From NCBI GenBank assembly GCA_910589415.1, contig OU342635.1, positions 15,996,001-16,060,000 of the forward strand: DNA of 64,000 nucleotides, read 5' to 3'. The notes below the pieces were generated by a model. The model worked only from the letters and a program-made list of their open reading frames with translations. It ran no database searches and was not told where the DNA came from. The stretch comes from Malachius bipustulatus. Lineage: Eukaryota > Arthropoda > Insecta > Coleoptera > Melyridae. A program made the translations under genes and the position numbers. Positions 34,865 through 46,867 of this stretch are shown one piece after another. Every line of letters begins with the position of its first letter. The first letter of the stretch is position 1.

Positions 34865-35814
34865 GTTTCATCAATATAAATCATCAATATAAATCTTGAA
34901 TTATCAGCCGCGCTTCTTAGTTTTTTGTCGTTTCAATTGACTTTGTATAAACTCTACTTTAAAAGTTACCAAGTTTTTTTTGTGAACATAAAATCGCAAC
35001 TTTCAAACATTAAGATGGTCTTTGATTGACTACCACCATCGCAAGTTTCATCTTTTAGTTTTAAAAAGCAAGGTCGCAAGGTATATTTCTTTTAAATAAA
35101 TTGCTATAATGCAAAAATACAGTCAGAAAATCTGAACACGATAATGTAAAAAAATACGTTGTTCTATTTCAAAAAATTAACCGGGTAAAAATGGGACAGT
35201 TGTACCTATACCTATAGCTGAAAATAATGTTGGCTTATGCATACGTAGGAATTTTAGTTTAAAAGTTCTGTGCTAAAATTGTTAAAATACCAAGAATTTA
35301 TGAGGTGATCCAAGAATGGTTGATTGGCTATTATGCGGTTATTATACGAAACGCAGCTCGTAATGCTTGCGCTGGCGACTGTAAACACAGTTGCTCTCGG
35401 GTTAAATTATTTTACTGGAGAGGAGATTGAAGAGCTCGTGATGCTTATGAATTGATGTAAACATATCATCACTCAATGCACCGTTGCCAATTTTACCGGG
35501 ACTCGAATAATCGGCTGTGCGTCTACAGGCTTCGAAAAATGCTCGACATATACACAATTATATACTAACGTGCGCCGCTCCCTCTGTAGAACGTTTCGTT
35601 GAACTATGTCGCGTATGTTTTAGGGTACCCCGGTGTCAAAGTGATGCCCTGGGCAAAATTTATCCAACGTTTCCACCGATAGATGGCCATGCTGTACGAC
35701 GTTTATACACGTTAAAATTTTCGAAGCCCGAAGTCGGGCTTCACATGGTAGGTCTAGGCTTCGAATACTCAACTGAACATAGCATTTTAGGCTTCGTATG
35801 GGCTCTTAATATGT
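34865..35814. other. Unassigned stretch, GC-richer from 35300
   Basis: The plus frame 35517-35909 (130 aa) begins MRLQASKNARHIH and shows no family motif; its end runs into the ATATAT tract. I cannot exclude an exon, but see no splice or domain evidence. The rest is AT-rich. Confidence 0.4.
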
Positions 35815-36745
35815 CTATATATATATATTTATATATATATATATATTTCTCCAAAATCGCGAAATTTCGATTTTCAAAACGCTCCTGTAGCTTTATCTTT
35901 CAAGATTAGTGAACGAAATTTTGGATTCTTGTAAATTATTCGAATGACGTTAGATTTTCGTTGAAAAAATTTCCAAAAGTCCCATCACTTCTACAGGGTG
36001 TCCCTTCAAAATTCCATGAGCCCGGTTTTTGTCATCTCATTTCAGGTCGCAGTTTTGAATCTAGGAGGCTGAAATTTTTGTGGGAGTAAGATATCCACAA
36101 GGAGTGGTCTGGTATTGCACTTGAGCAAAATCGGCCGAGCCGTTTCAAAATGGCGGCTATTTTAATTTTTTGGAAAATTGACTATTTTTGAATCCCTGTA
36201 TGAGCAAGATGGCAAAAAAACTTTGAAATAAAATTAACAGGATTTGAAGAAAATTATTGGAAATTTGAGTTAATGCAATAAAATTAGCATATTTTCCATT
36301 AATAAGCCAGTGTCGTGGGTAGGAAAAAGGGTGAAAATGTGTCAATTCTATAACCGTTTATGAGTCCATTTTTGAAGAAGTTGAACCGAAATTTTCAATT
36401 TTTTTTTGCTTTAACATATAATTTGATGTCTTAGCTTCAATTCGCCTCGATTAATGTAGCACTTTAAACGAAAAACAAAAAAGTTTTTCGCTTGTGCAAA
36501 ATTAGCTTGCACTTATTAAATCGATGAAATGGTTCGCAATTTCTTTTTTATTTTTTTCCACATTCAATTATGAATGGTTCTGAAAATTAGAAGAGCAAAC
36601 GCAACAACAATTAAATCACCTACATGCAGGTGAAAAAAGTATTCAAATTGGTTTTTTAATAACAAAGATACGACCAGTTTAAAAGTGAGGTGTAGGTACC
36701 TGACGTACTACATAATTATATCTACCCGATCATCGCTACAAACTT

Positions 36746-36830
36746 GAAACCCACCTTGGCGAAGTTAGTTAGGCAAGGGTCCTAGAAAACTGTTGGTGCT
36801 GGTTCGAAACCACGAGAGGGTCATTCTTTT
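36746..36830 (+). repeat. tRNA-like module with pol III box motifs (copy 1)
   Basis: 'ttggcgaagttagttagg' (36756-36773) resembles an A box, and 'ggttcgaaacc' (36801-36811) is a near-consensus B box. The spacing is about 45 bp, and a short T run follows at 36827-36830. An accc/gggt pair could be a remnant acceptor stem. I do not see a complete cloverleaf, so this is a tRNA-derived piece, not a tRNA gene. Confidence 0.45.
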
Positions 36831-37960
36831 AGTGTATTTTTTAACAAAAAATACACTATTGAGGACGACATCACTTTTCGAAAATCACCCAAACTCATCA
36901 AATGTCCATCGATCATGACCCCCAGATCACGAAAAAGTAGTTTTCCAAAATTCACCTGCCCACGATATATATATATATATTTATATATATATATATTTAT
37001 ATATATATATATTTATATATATATATATTTATATATATATATATTTCTCCAAAATCGCGAAATTTCGATTTTCAAAACGCTCCTGTAGCTTTATCTTTCA
37101 AGATTAGTGAACGAAATTTTGGATTCTTGTAAATTATTCGAATGACGTTAGATTTTCGTTGAAAAAATTTCCAAAAGTCCCATCACTTCTACAGGGTGTC
37201 CCTTCAAAATTCCATGAGCCCGGTTTTTGTCATCTCATTTCAGGTCGCAGTTTTGAATCTAGGAGGCTGAAATTTTTGTGGGAGTAAGATATCCACAAGG
37301 AGTGGTCTGGTATTGCACTTGAGCAAAATCGGCCGAGCCGTTTCAAAATGGCAGCCATTTGAATTTTTTTCCAATTAATGGAAAATTTCCAATTTTTTGA
37401 GCCCCCGTATGAGCAAGATGGCAAAAAAACTTTGAAATAAAATTAACAGGATTTGAAGAAAATTATTGGAAATTTGAGTTAATGCAATAAAATTAGCATA
37501 TTTTCCATTAATAAGCCAGTGTCGTGGGTAGGAAAAAGGGTGAAAATGTGTCAATTCTATAACCGTTTATGAGTCCATTTTTGAAGAAGTTGAATCGAAA
37601 TTTTCAATTTTTTTTGCTTTAACATATAATTTGATGTCTTGGCTTCAATTCGCCTCGAGTAATGTAGCACTTTAAACGAAAAACAAAAAAGTTTTTCGCT
37701 TGTGCAAAATTAGCTTGCACTTATTAAATCGATGAAATGGTTCGCAATTTCTTTTTTATTTTTTTTCACATTCAATTATGAATGGTTCTGAAAATTAGAA
37801 GAGCAAACGCAACAACAATTAAATCACCTACATGCAGGTGAAAAAAGTATTCAAATTGGTTTTTTAATAACAAAGATACGACCAGTTTAAAAAATAAAAT
37901 GTGTAGGATGAAGTATTGGACGTACTACATATACCTACTCGGTCATCGCTACAAATTTGA

Positions 37961-38062
37961 AAGGTCCCTTGACTGAGTTTGTTAGGCAAGGGTATCCTTG
38001 CCTAAATAGTAAACTGTTGATGTGGGTTCGAAACCACGAGAGTGGGTTATTCTTTTTTTTTT
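37961..38062 (+). repeat. tRNA-like module with B box and T-run terminator (copy 2)
   Basis: 'gactgagtttgttaggcaag' (37971-37990) stands in the A-box position and 'gggttcgaaacc' (38024-38035) is the B box inside a gtgg/ccac stem. A run of about 10 T follows at 38053-38062, as in a pol III terminator. It differs from copy 1 by a short insertion in the middle ('ggtatccttgcc', which forms a small hairpin with 'ggcaagg'). Confidence 0.45.
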
Positions 38063-38064
38063 GG

Positions 38065-39320
38065 TAGGTAGGTGGTTTTCCGCTTTTCCCCCCAAAAAAA
38101 TCGGATTATTTTTTTTTATTTTTAATTTTATATAAAATTTTATATTTTCACGCGCTTATGAGATCTGATTGACGTCATTGTGCCGATTTGACGAAAATAG
38201 GACCGCCTCTACTATTATATCTTGTGTAAGTCATTGCTTCACTCGGAAAACGAAAACATCACATTTATCACATTATCGGTCCTTTATTTCGCTCTTTTAT
38301 TGCTATTACAATTTTGTACAGAGCACAACACATTGTTGTATATCGAATAAACTGATTATTAAAACACCACATTTTTTCTTCTTTGTTTTTTTTTCTTTGT
38401 GCTAGATCTATACATATATTATGTTATGTGATAGATTGTTATAAGTAGTATTACGGCTTTATTTATTATATTAAAAGTGTTTATTACTACATGGATGTCC
38501 CATTTAAAAAGAACTGGGTAGGTACATGGGAATCTCTGAAACGATAAGAGATACAGGGTCAGATAAATTAGAGAAAATTGCATATTTTCATTATTATTAA
38601 GAATCTGAAACAAAATATTTGTAAACCTCAGGACGCTGCTGAAATATCCTGCAAAAATGGAAAATTAAAAATTAAGATATCCTATTTTATGAAAGAAGTT
38701 ATATTTTTTAATGTCATTCGATATTTAAAAAATCAGGAAAACCAAAAATTTTAATCGTCTTTTTCGAATTTTCGAACAAAATAAGCTCTGTTTAACCGAA
38801 AGTGATAAATAACCATTAAAGCAAGCAATGTGACGTCATTTTGCGACTACATACGACGTCATTCCGTGATAAAACTTTTTTATTCGAAAAAAAGAAGACG
38901 ATAATTTTGAATTTTTTTTTTAATGTGATAGCTTTTTGGTAGCCCTTATATCTTGTGATCCACAAAATTTTTCATCAACTATTGCCTTGAATAAAATTAA
39001 GCATGTCTGCCAGATAAAACACAAACAATCGGTAGGTGTGTAAAGGCCGGTCCAGACGCAACGACTAATTGAACGACATGTCGAATCAGACAAAATGAAT
39101 CAAGTAAAATGTGAATAAGTGAACTACTCCAATCAAAGATCTACAAATCATAGAACAATAAATAAAAACATGACTGGACTTGCACTGCATAATGAACTTT
39201 GTACTTTGTTGAGTAAAGAAACTAACCTGGAACAGTAACGACATCTGCTGAGTATGTGTGGTGCTGAGCTTACTACTAATTTCATTTGGCATTGGTTGTA
39301 TTTCAAGGAGGATGAAAAAC
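38065..39320. other. AT-rich stretch with family C debris
   Basis: 38063-38115 ('ggtaggtaggtgg', then C and A runs) recurs at 40182-40230 after a Helentron-like end, so it belongs to the same composite repeat. 38540-38720 is a diverged family C piece. I see no gene. Confidence 0.45.
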
Positions 39321-39330
39321 GTGAGTCGTT

Positions 39331-39395
39331 GTAGGGTACCTGTATTACCGACACTGACGCTTACGAGCCCTAGTGTCGGTAATACAGGTACCCTA
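39331..39395. repeat. 65-bp hairpin flanked by 7-bp direct repeats
   Basis: The 23-base arm at 39333-39355 (starting agggtacctgtattac) pairs without a mismatch with 39372-39394. The loop is 16 bases. agtcgtt lies just outside on both sides (39324-39330 and 39396-39402), like a target duplication. It has no coding capacity. It may be an extremely short MITE or a hairpin insertion. Confidence 0.6.
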
Positions 39396-40089
39396 AGTCG
39401 TTATCTCAGAAACACAAAATATTATTATGTCTCTCTGAACGAGGATAAAATAACAATTCAATTTGACGTTTCAGTTCGAGTTTAAGTTTTATAATTTACC
39501 ATTTTATAATAATTTCACTTCCAATTCGAACCAACGCACAAACAATAACAGAATTTATTAAGAATAGTGGTCAAAAATGGCATATGAATCATAAAAAAGT
39601 GGCAATAAGGTAGGTGTTTAGTAATATACCAGTATATTCATCAGGTTATTAAATTGTAGTTATGAATTATTGCTTTTCGCAATAAATCTTTAATATTTTA
39701 ATGATACTGACATGAATTGAAATTAAATATGACACAATGAGAATTGGAACTACTAAAGTTATTTTAAAATTATTATTTTAGTAAAATGAGCTCAGAAATG
39801 ACTACAATAGCCATCTCTCTCTTCCAAGGCGCTAGTTGATGAAAAATTTTGTGGATCACACGATATAATGTGTTTAATACAATACCGAATAACACGAAAA
39901 AAACAACATTAGGTATGTCCGTAAGAAAAACAAAATTTGACTATGAAAGCTCTAGGGTTTAGTTGACCGTGAAAATTTTTATATCATCAGATGGATAGCT
40001 GTTGACGACTTATGCAAGCCTACAAAAAATTAGTACTCGCACGGTAGGTACATGGTACACTATAATATTATGCGACTATGGAAAATTAC

Positions 40090-40176
40090 AGAAAGCCAAT
40101 TTAAAATGCGGTTAAAATATTCATAATTGAATCGCATAAAAATACACTATTTCTGCGATTGATGCGCAAGAAGGTT
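40090..40176 (+). mobile_element. Helentron-like 3' end (truncated copy)
   Basis: The copy contains aaaaatacacta, complementary to the family's 5' end, followed at 40151-40172 by ttctgcg...cgcaagaa, which folds into a stem-loop with one bulge. A T run follows. The same block occurs at 41186-41291 and, inverted, at 49252-49330. The body is missing. Confidence 0.55.
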
Positions 40177-40259
40177 TTTTTTTTTTTTTGGTAGGTAGGT
40201 GATTTTCCCCCAAAAAAAATCGGATTATTTTTCCATTATATTCATTATAAAAAAAAATA

Positions 40260-41291
40260 GGAAGAAAATATTTATTATTTTTACATGATGTTTATTTCTC
40301 TAAAATTTTAAAAATGCTCCTGTAGGTTAATTTTTCAAGATCAATGAACGAAATTTTTTACTTTTGTGAAACTTAGGGATGACGTTTGATTAAAAAAAAA
40401 AACATTTTTCTAAAATTGTCTCTCCAAATTTCAAAAAAAAAAAAAACGGGTATGAGGCACGGTTTCTGGTCGCAGTTTTCAATCCTGGAGGCTGAAATTT
40501 TTTTGGTAGTAAGATAACTGCAAGTAGTCGTCTGGTACTGCATTTGAGTTAAATCAGAAGAGCCGTTCCAAAATGGCGGCCTTTTCAATTTTAGGAAAAA
40601 TTGATGGATTTTGAACCCCTAATAAATAAGCCAGTTAGAAAAAATCTTTTAAACGAAATTAACATTATTGGAAGAAAATTATTTGAAATTTGAGTTATAA
40701 AATATTGAGTTAAAATATTGCAATAAAATTTGCAATATTTTTATTATTAAGCCAGTGGCGTGGGTAGGAAAAGGGAAAAAGGGCTAAATTTCTATAACTG
40801 TTTATGAACATATTTTTGAAGGAATTGAACGAAAATTTTTCCAGTAGACAACTATACTAATAAACTTCAAAATTCAAAGATTTCAAGAAGGAAATAATAA
40901 AAATGGCGGAGATATTAGAATATTTTTACATATTATGTTTATTCCTCTAAAATTTAAAATTTTCGGTTTTCAAAGCTCCCCTTTCACTTTTTCCGTTCTA
41001 TAAAAGGTAGTCTAAAAAATAGTATTTTTTAAGTAAAGTTAGCCAGTGGCGGGCATAGGAAATGGGCCAAAATTGTTCAATTTTGCCAATGATTTTTTTT
41101 GTTTTGTTAAATTTAAAAATTCATTCTAAGGCATGCACGGTTTAAAACGAAATGAAATGCAATTGTCAGTAAGCCACTACGCGAATATCACCTGACTATG
41201 TAAAATTTCAGAAAGCCAATTTAACAAGCGGTGAAAATCAGAATTGAATCGCATAAAAATACACTATTTCTGCGATTGATGCGCAAGAAGG
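40260..41291 (+). mobile_element. Family A body with Helentron-like 3' end
   Basis: The copy holds family A body sequence ('gtaagataactgc', 'ggcgtgggtagg', 'ggcgggcatagg') and then the terminal block with aaaaatacacta (about 41255-41266) and the stem-loop at 41268-41289, followed by a T run. Two successive 3' ends (40176 and 41291) in the same orientation give a tandem arrangement. The 5' end segment is lacking. Confidence 0.55.
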
Positions 41292-41379
41292 TTTTTTTTT
41301 TTTTACTTTCTTTTCTGATTATTTGTGGGGTTTTATTATTGCAGACCTTGCGCAAATGCGTCATTGAAAACCCGCAAAT

Positions 41380-42275
41380 CTGTTGTTGATACTAGGCCAT
41401 CAAAACGACGTCGGAATGTAAAGAAGTGAAGAAGTTGTTGATGCTCTAAGAGTCAGTGTTGCTGAAGTTGTAAATTCGATTGTTTACATGAGTCAGAAAA
41501 ACAATATTGTAATAATAATATTGATTGCTGTAATTGATATAATAATTTATTATTATTCAATTTGTTTCATACATGAGTCAGGTCTCTCAAGGATCACAAT
41601 GTTGCATTCTGCAGAAAAACTGGTTCAAATGGTTAACACAGAGTTTACAACAAGATTATGTTAACTCAATAAGAAGAATTAAAGCCACTTTATTATCATA
41701 AGCCTCGTTTGTTCGCTGTTTGGACTTTAGAGTAGAGCAGCAGCTTGAAGTTGAACGAAATCATTTTTCCGATGAAGCTCATTTTAGGTTAAATCGCTCT
41801 TTTAGTAAGCAAAATTATTGCTTTTTGGTATAATAATAATCCACAAGAGACTATGAGAGCCTACTGTATATCCAGAATGGAATGCAATGGAATGGAAATA
41901 TCATTCTTTTTATAGTGACGCTGGTGAATCGGTAACGGTGAACGGTGATCGGTAGCGGTATCGATCAATGTTGCTTTTGATGAAATCGATTTAGCTAACA
42001 TGTGGTTTCAACAAGACGGAGCCACGCCACATTTTGCTAATGATGCCCTGAACTTATTGAAAAAATTTTGATGAGTCTAACCTCCTGAGATGCAACTGGT
42101 TAACTTCCCTCCAATTATTGTGACCTTTGGATTTCTATTTGTGGGGATATTCCAAGTCGCTGGTGTATCTATGGGAACAAATATAGAACTATCGACGACA
42201 CTTTCCCTCAAAAGGGGGCCCCAATGTTCGCCAGGAGTAGTTTTGAGAGGCTTTCGTCGGAAGCGCGTTCGGCTA
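41380..42275 (+). pseudogene. Decayed mariner-like transposase
   Basis: Translating across frames shows the mariner order: FSDEAHFRLN...SKQNYCFW (about 41768-41826), VNGDR near 41938-41952, then the catalytic-region block WFQQDGATPHFAND (42004-42045), and PLDFYLWGY near 42124-42150. The proteins' DDE/D residues fall in these blocks. Several frameshifts and stops separate them, and a typical transposase is about 340 residues. No inverted terminal repeats were found. It is an old, inactive copy, unrelated to the TA-flanked element at 12857. Confidence 0.75.
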
Positions 42276-42309
42276 GGTCGTGAACGGGGCGGGAGGAGAT
42301 GTATTGGCC

Positions 42310-42333
42310 TGGAAAGAGAGCGAGAGAGAGAGC

Positions 42334-42378
<45 letters not shown>
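42310..42378. repeat. (GA)n microsatellite
   Basis: About 68 bp of ga dinucleotides with a few cga and ta interruptions. It produces artificial RE/ER-rich frames on the plus strand and SL-rich frames on the minus strand, so the 185-residue plus frame over it is not a gene. Confidence 0.95.
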
Positions 42379-42379
<1 letters not shown>

Positions 42380-42381
<2 letters not shown>

Positions 42382-44500
42382 TCGCGTTGGGGGTGGATTC
42401 AGAAATTTTTCTTCACCCTTTTCAGAGAGGTTGGCGGGGGATCTCGTTATTGGTGCCCGCAAAGTCTCTCATTGCATTGCTGAAATTTGAATCGATTTAT
42501 TGCAGGCATCATCCAGCGCAATTAAAAATTTCAGCAATTAGAAGTATATTTTCATATATCTGCATTGAAGTGTTGAAGGATCTTGGAGGTATCTCGAAGA
42601 AAAATTATTTTGCTGGCAAAATTCTTTTTGACGACCCGCTAACATGATGTGGCACCTGACTTCTTGCATTCCAAGTTACCAGCACGACTTTTATTATGAC
42701 AAAAATGTAGAAATTGGAGATGTGCGTTTGTATGACTAGCCGTTGTGGTTGAAAGCGGTCACTGAATTTTTAGGGATGTACAAATCTCAAGGCTCTTGAA
42801 TCACGGCACATTTCAATAGTTTGTTTTAAATCATAACACGTGTTATGAAAAAAATATACCACGATTCAAGGTTCTTAATATTAGTTTTAAAGCGTAAATG
42901 TGTAAGCAGCCGATGTCCTAATGAACATTGCATCTGAAGATAGTAAAATTGTTGCAAAATGCTTCTTCAGGGCCATGAGCTTAACCAGTTTACTAAACAA
43001 AAAACTTCACCTATTACATTATGCAAATACATTACGTTTTGATACAAAACGTAGACTTTTGTTAGATAGGTAGGTATGGGAAACTGAATATTATGTAGGT
43101 ATACCCACATAATCCTTAATAAATGAATGAGTTATTTTATTTTATTTGTCACTAATCTACCATAATTATACCTAGTGGTATTAAGTACATATTATTTATT
43201 ATTTCTTAACTAGATCAATAATAACTGTAGGCGTATTATTATTATTATTATTGGAAATCATTTAGATACATAAATACTTCTGATTAGGAAGAAAAAAGAT
43301 ATTATATTATAGAATAGAGCGCAGGTGGGTACCTACCGAATAGAAACTGATTATGTAACAAAATCCCAATCTAGTGCGTTATGTTCCGTTATGAGGGGAC
43401 ATAAAATAAGTGTCAAATCAATACTGATTACATAACGTTTAATTGTTTGCGGTGATCTTCCTGTTAAGAATCGCGTAACCTATTTATTCAACTATTATTC
43501 AATTATTGTTATTTAGCTGCGAGGTTTTTCGGTGATAGGTGAAAGATGATTTAAACTTAGCGACAATTGTTTTATTTCGAATAATTTCTTTACATAATGC
43601 TTGTTATGCAAGCACTAGCAAAAAAACGTAATATAAATAAAGTTAAATTAAGATAGCATATAATTAGGTCAAGGTCAAGTTCGAAAATAATGCAACATAG
43701 CCTCCTCATAATACCTCTACTCTCTACCGGTGTTGTTATTAATTAATACCTCCAACTAGAATCTGTTCGAACAACGTCTTCAAAAACTGAAATTTTAAGA
43801 ATTTCTGATAAGCAGAATGTATCTCGCAGAGCAATAATTTACAGGATGGCTCTGCTGGATTATTTATTTAATTTTATTTATTTATTTCATGACACCAGTC
43901 AATGGCATAGCCATATAAAAATGGGGAAAACGCAACAAAAATTTAAATAAATAAAATTATAATTCACTCCGAATTTTAGGATCTAGTATACCTTAAAACT
44001 AAACGTTTTATGCAAAAATATATGCATAACCTTTGGAAAATTTTGAAAAGATGTGTTATCCGTAGTTTTCCTATTCATTTTTTCAGTTTTCGTGGTTACT
44101 AGATCCGAATTGATTCGTTTAACTCTAAAGAAGATTTAAAGAACAATATTTTCACGTTTAATGTTTTAATTAAGCTAACTACCCCCTCTTATTTCTCGAA
44201 AAGTATAAAACCTTTTTTGATTAAAATCAACACATCATCCCTCATTCTAGCAACGCATCAACCCTCCCAGCTCGCTGGGCCTCACCAAACGATTCTCTCT
44301 AAGCTACCACTCTCATGATGGTTCGATAAGTCCATAACCAGAAACCAGGTCAGGTCAGATCAGGTAATTCAATCCTAAGCCATTCTTCTTGTTATTGAAC
44401 AGGTTACCTCCACCCCTGAGCATCACTTCATTATCTGCTCCGATTCCCTAAGTATAAACAAAGCATAACCTTATCTTCCCCAAAACCCCCATTTTTGGAC
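42380..44500. other. Region without a recognised gene
   Basis: I find no domain or transposon end. 43240-43252 is a short att microsatellite. 43860-43990 ('atttattta' runs, 'aaataaataaaa') looks like the tail of a non-LTR element, but its body is not recognisable. 44345-44366 has 'caggtcaggtcagatcagg', also seen near other non-LTR debris. Confidence 0.4.
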
Positions 44501-44539
44501 AGATAAGATCTAAACTAACTGAATGCCGAAACAGAGCCA

Positions 44540-45060
44540 ATTTTTTATAATATATCCCCTCCCATGTTGGGATCGACGGTAATGAGCGCGCAGACGCGTT
44601 GGCAAGGGAAGCGGCCTCACCTATAGGTTTCACTGCAACACAAGTTTTTATTCCTCCAGCGGCCTGAAAGATCGCAATAGAAGCAAAATTTTCCAAATCA
44701 GGCAAGAAAATTGCAACCTCTTCTTCTGGGTGACACCCAGAAAGAAAACTTCTGGGTGTACTGTGCTATTTCTTCCATAGAAGTACCAATTAAGACCTTA
44801 TGTCGGTAGAATAAGAGGTGAAACCCTGCATAGTCAACGCTATATGAACAATTGCCTATCAAAGATATTTTTATCGAAGAAGGACACGGTGGAAACGACT
44901 TTATGTTTTGCCCAAATCGTGTTCCTGTCACTATTGCAGAATTGATTAGTTGTTCACAACGTACCTACCATTTATTTTGTTCCTCGAAACATGAACTCCC
45001 TAATCTTCCCCCTCTCCCACGGTGTAAGATAGTTATCTTACACCGTGCCCTCTCCCGTAG
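44540..45060 (+). pseudogene. Non-LTR retrotransposon RNase H fragment
   Basis: Around 44562-44640 the frame reads SHVGIDGNERADALAREAAS. This is the conserved H-x-G-x2-GNE-x-ADxLA end of the RNase H domain in jockey/R1/I elements. A stop follows within 15 codons. The rest (to about 45060) looks like frameshifted C-terminal sequence and is interrupted by a 30-bp hairpin (45018-45047). Reverse transcriptase is missing upstream. It is a dead fragment. Confidence 0.65.
45018..45047. repeat. Perfect 30-bp hairpin flanked by ccctctccc
   Basis: cacggtgtaagata (45018-45031) pairs perfectly with tatcttacaccgtg (45034-45047) over a 2-base centre. ccctctccc stands on both sides (45010-45018 and 45048-45056), as a 9-bp target duplication would. 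It sits inside retrotransposon debris. It may be a minimal transposon relic or a template-switch product. Confidence 0.6.
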
Positions 45061-45129
45061 ATGATTTTTGGGCTCTTTTATCTCGAAGAGTTTACGGCGG
45101 AGGATGAAAAGTCCTGGTAGAAAACCATG

Positions 45130-46180
45130 GTCCACTTTATTTAATTTAAATTCTCGGTAATAACTTATATGATGAAACGAATGATAATTCTTATTGGAAT
45201 TAAAATGTTTAGTTAATTTAAATTTTGTGCAAAAATTAATTGGACATGTGTATGGGTACTTTACATTGGTTGATTGCTACACACCATAAAAGTATTTCAA
45301 AGTATCATCAACATCGCAAGATACTTTTGTGCGTCTCGGTAATGGTAGCAGGTGCTATAATAAAATGCATAATGGACAGAAAGTGGCGAATGAAGTAATC
45401 TGTAACAACATTAATACATGACAACTGATTCCAAGCCATCCAATTAATTCAAATCACATTTTGTGAATCGGATAATTATTGCTCTGCAAAATGTGATGAA
45501 CTAATCGCTAGGTAGGTATTGCAGCAGCAAGATCAATGCAATTATTTATGTTACCTGTTATTGCAAGTAAAAATAGAAACATCTACCGCTTTTATTTCTA
45601 TCTCTAATAATAATAACACTCTTCACGTTAGAGCATTGTTTCTTTTTAGATTAATGATAAACAGAACGTTTCCTAAACGGTTAAGGTTAAAACATTAAAC
45701 GGGAGATTTATCGTTGGAATATTGATTTTTGCGGTCAGAAATTAAAACAGTGATCTGACGATGAATAAGTGGCTGGAGCTTTCAATTTTGTTACCGCACT
45801 AATTAATTCTAATGCATCTAAACAGATTCTTCTGTAGGTATTACGACGAATCTTAAAGCCGGATCTCAAATAATGCGCTTTAGAAACGTCGAGTTGTACT
45901 TTTCCGCAAATCAAGGAATCTGTTTTTCCCCTTTAGTAGGTAATTAAGGTTACCGTAAGCTGCATGCCTATTTATAAAATATTTCGTCGTATTTCTCTTC
46001 ATTTTTTATTAACAATATGTTTGTGGTTTTGATGCTTCTATCGTAATTAATATGATTAATAATCTTTAATAGTTAGTTACTCCCCGTGGTTACTCCTAAT
46101 ACAGAACGAGGAAGCAAATTGCAACTAATCAAACCGTTTTGACGTCATAACGCAAAAAAATCAGAAAAATGTTTTATTTT
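45130..46180. other. AT-rich intergenic stretch
   Basis: There is no gene or inverted repeat that I can support, and no motif in the small open frames. Confidence 0.5.
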
Positions 46181-46830
46181 TTCAAGTCCATCGATTACCA
46201 TTCCTTATCGGAGACGGTATGGTAATGGAGGAGAAGATAAGAGCCGCCGTTGCTAAGCTGCATTGATTCAAATGCTCCCACATCCGAGTTGGAGATAAAA
46301 CCGTTGATATAACCTTCCAGCTACTTGGAAGAGTCAGCGCCAGATTAACTGATTCCATTAGTCATTCAATTTGATAAAACTGTAAAAAACTTGGAGTTAA
46401 CTTTAACTAAAATCTACGCTGGTCAGGTCATATGGAGCTCTTTGCGGCTGCTACATACCAAGATCACTGCTACGACTTCATTGTAGTATGTATTTTGTAG
46501 TCAACATCTTCTTTTGTCGGTTTACTATAATGGGTATGTGTACCTACTCGTTCTTGAGGTATGGTGTTCATTGGGGATTAATTGGGGTTCATGAGCTTAG
46601 ATAAGTCGTGTCTTTGTTTTGCAGAAGTGTACTCTCAGAATCATTGTGGGTGTACAACCTAGAGAATCATGTAAGCCTCACTTCAGGAGGATGAAGATTG
46701 TTGTTTCACTTAGGTATATAAGAATCTAGCTTTTTTACAAGGTAATAGCGTAGATCATAGATACCCCACAAGAAGCAGACATCTGCCAAATCTAACTCAA
46801 CAAAGAACGGGATACTATCAGGGTGGTTAG
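46180..46830 (+). pseudogene. Non-LTR retrotransposon RT C-terminus, decayed
   Basis: The frame fragments read DKTVKNLELTLTK (about 46374-46412), then CTLRIIVGVQPRESCKPHF (about 46628-46684) and DHRYPTRSRHLPNL (about 46756-46797). These match the order in jockey/CR1-like proteins: 'VKNLGVT', then 'RIIxGxxPRESC(R/K)P', then 'H-N/P-T-R...LHLP'. Stops and frame changes interrupt them. The catalytic RT core (FADD) is not visible. The region abuts unrelated minus-strand element debris from 46868. Confidence 0.6.
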
Positions 46831-46867
46831 TAGTTCAACTGCTGTTGGTTCTTCAACTTAGTGCCGG

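Larger units (their letters stand above)
35815..38062 (+). repeat. Tandem family A units with ATATAT tracts, period about 1.2 kb
   Basis: Unit 1 (35847-36829) and unit 2 (37045-38050) are near-identical, offset 1198 bp. Each starts after an ATATATTT tract with ttctccaaaatcgcgaaatt and ends with a tRNA-like module and a T run. Between them lie the tagtgtatttttt end segment (36830-36965) and a long ATATAT tract (36966-37044). Read in order, end segment, AT tract, body, this matches the inverted copy at 49252-51984. The tandem layout means one partial copy follows another head to tail. Confidence 0.7.

Noticed and set aside
36801..36811. A functional tRNA gene around the B box.
   Set aside because: No full cloverleaf or anticodon arm can be drawn; the module sits in a tandem repeat and is degraded.
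42090..42647. A 185-residue plus-strand frame as a gene.
   Set aside because: It is carried through a (GA)n microsatellite and starts in a shifted frame of the decayed mariner transposase.
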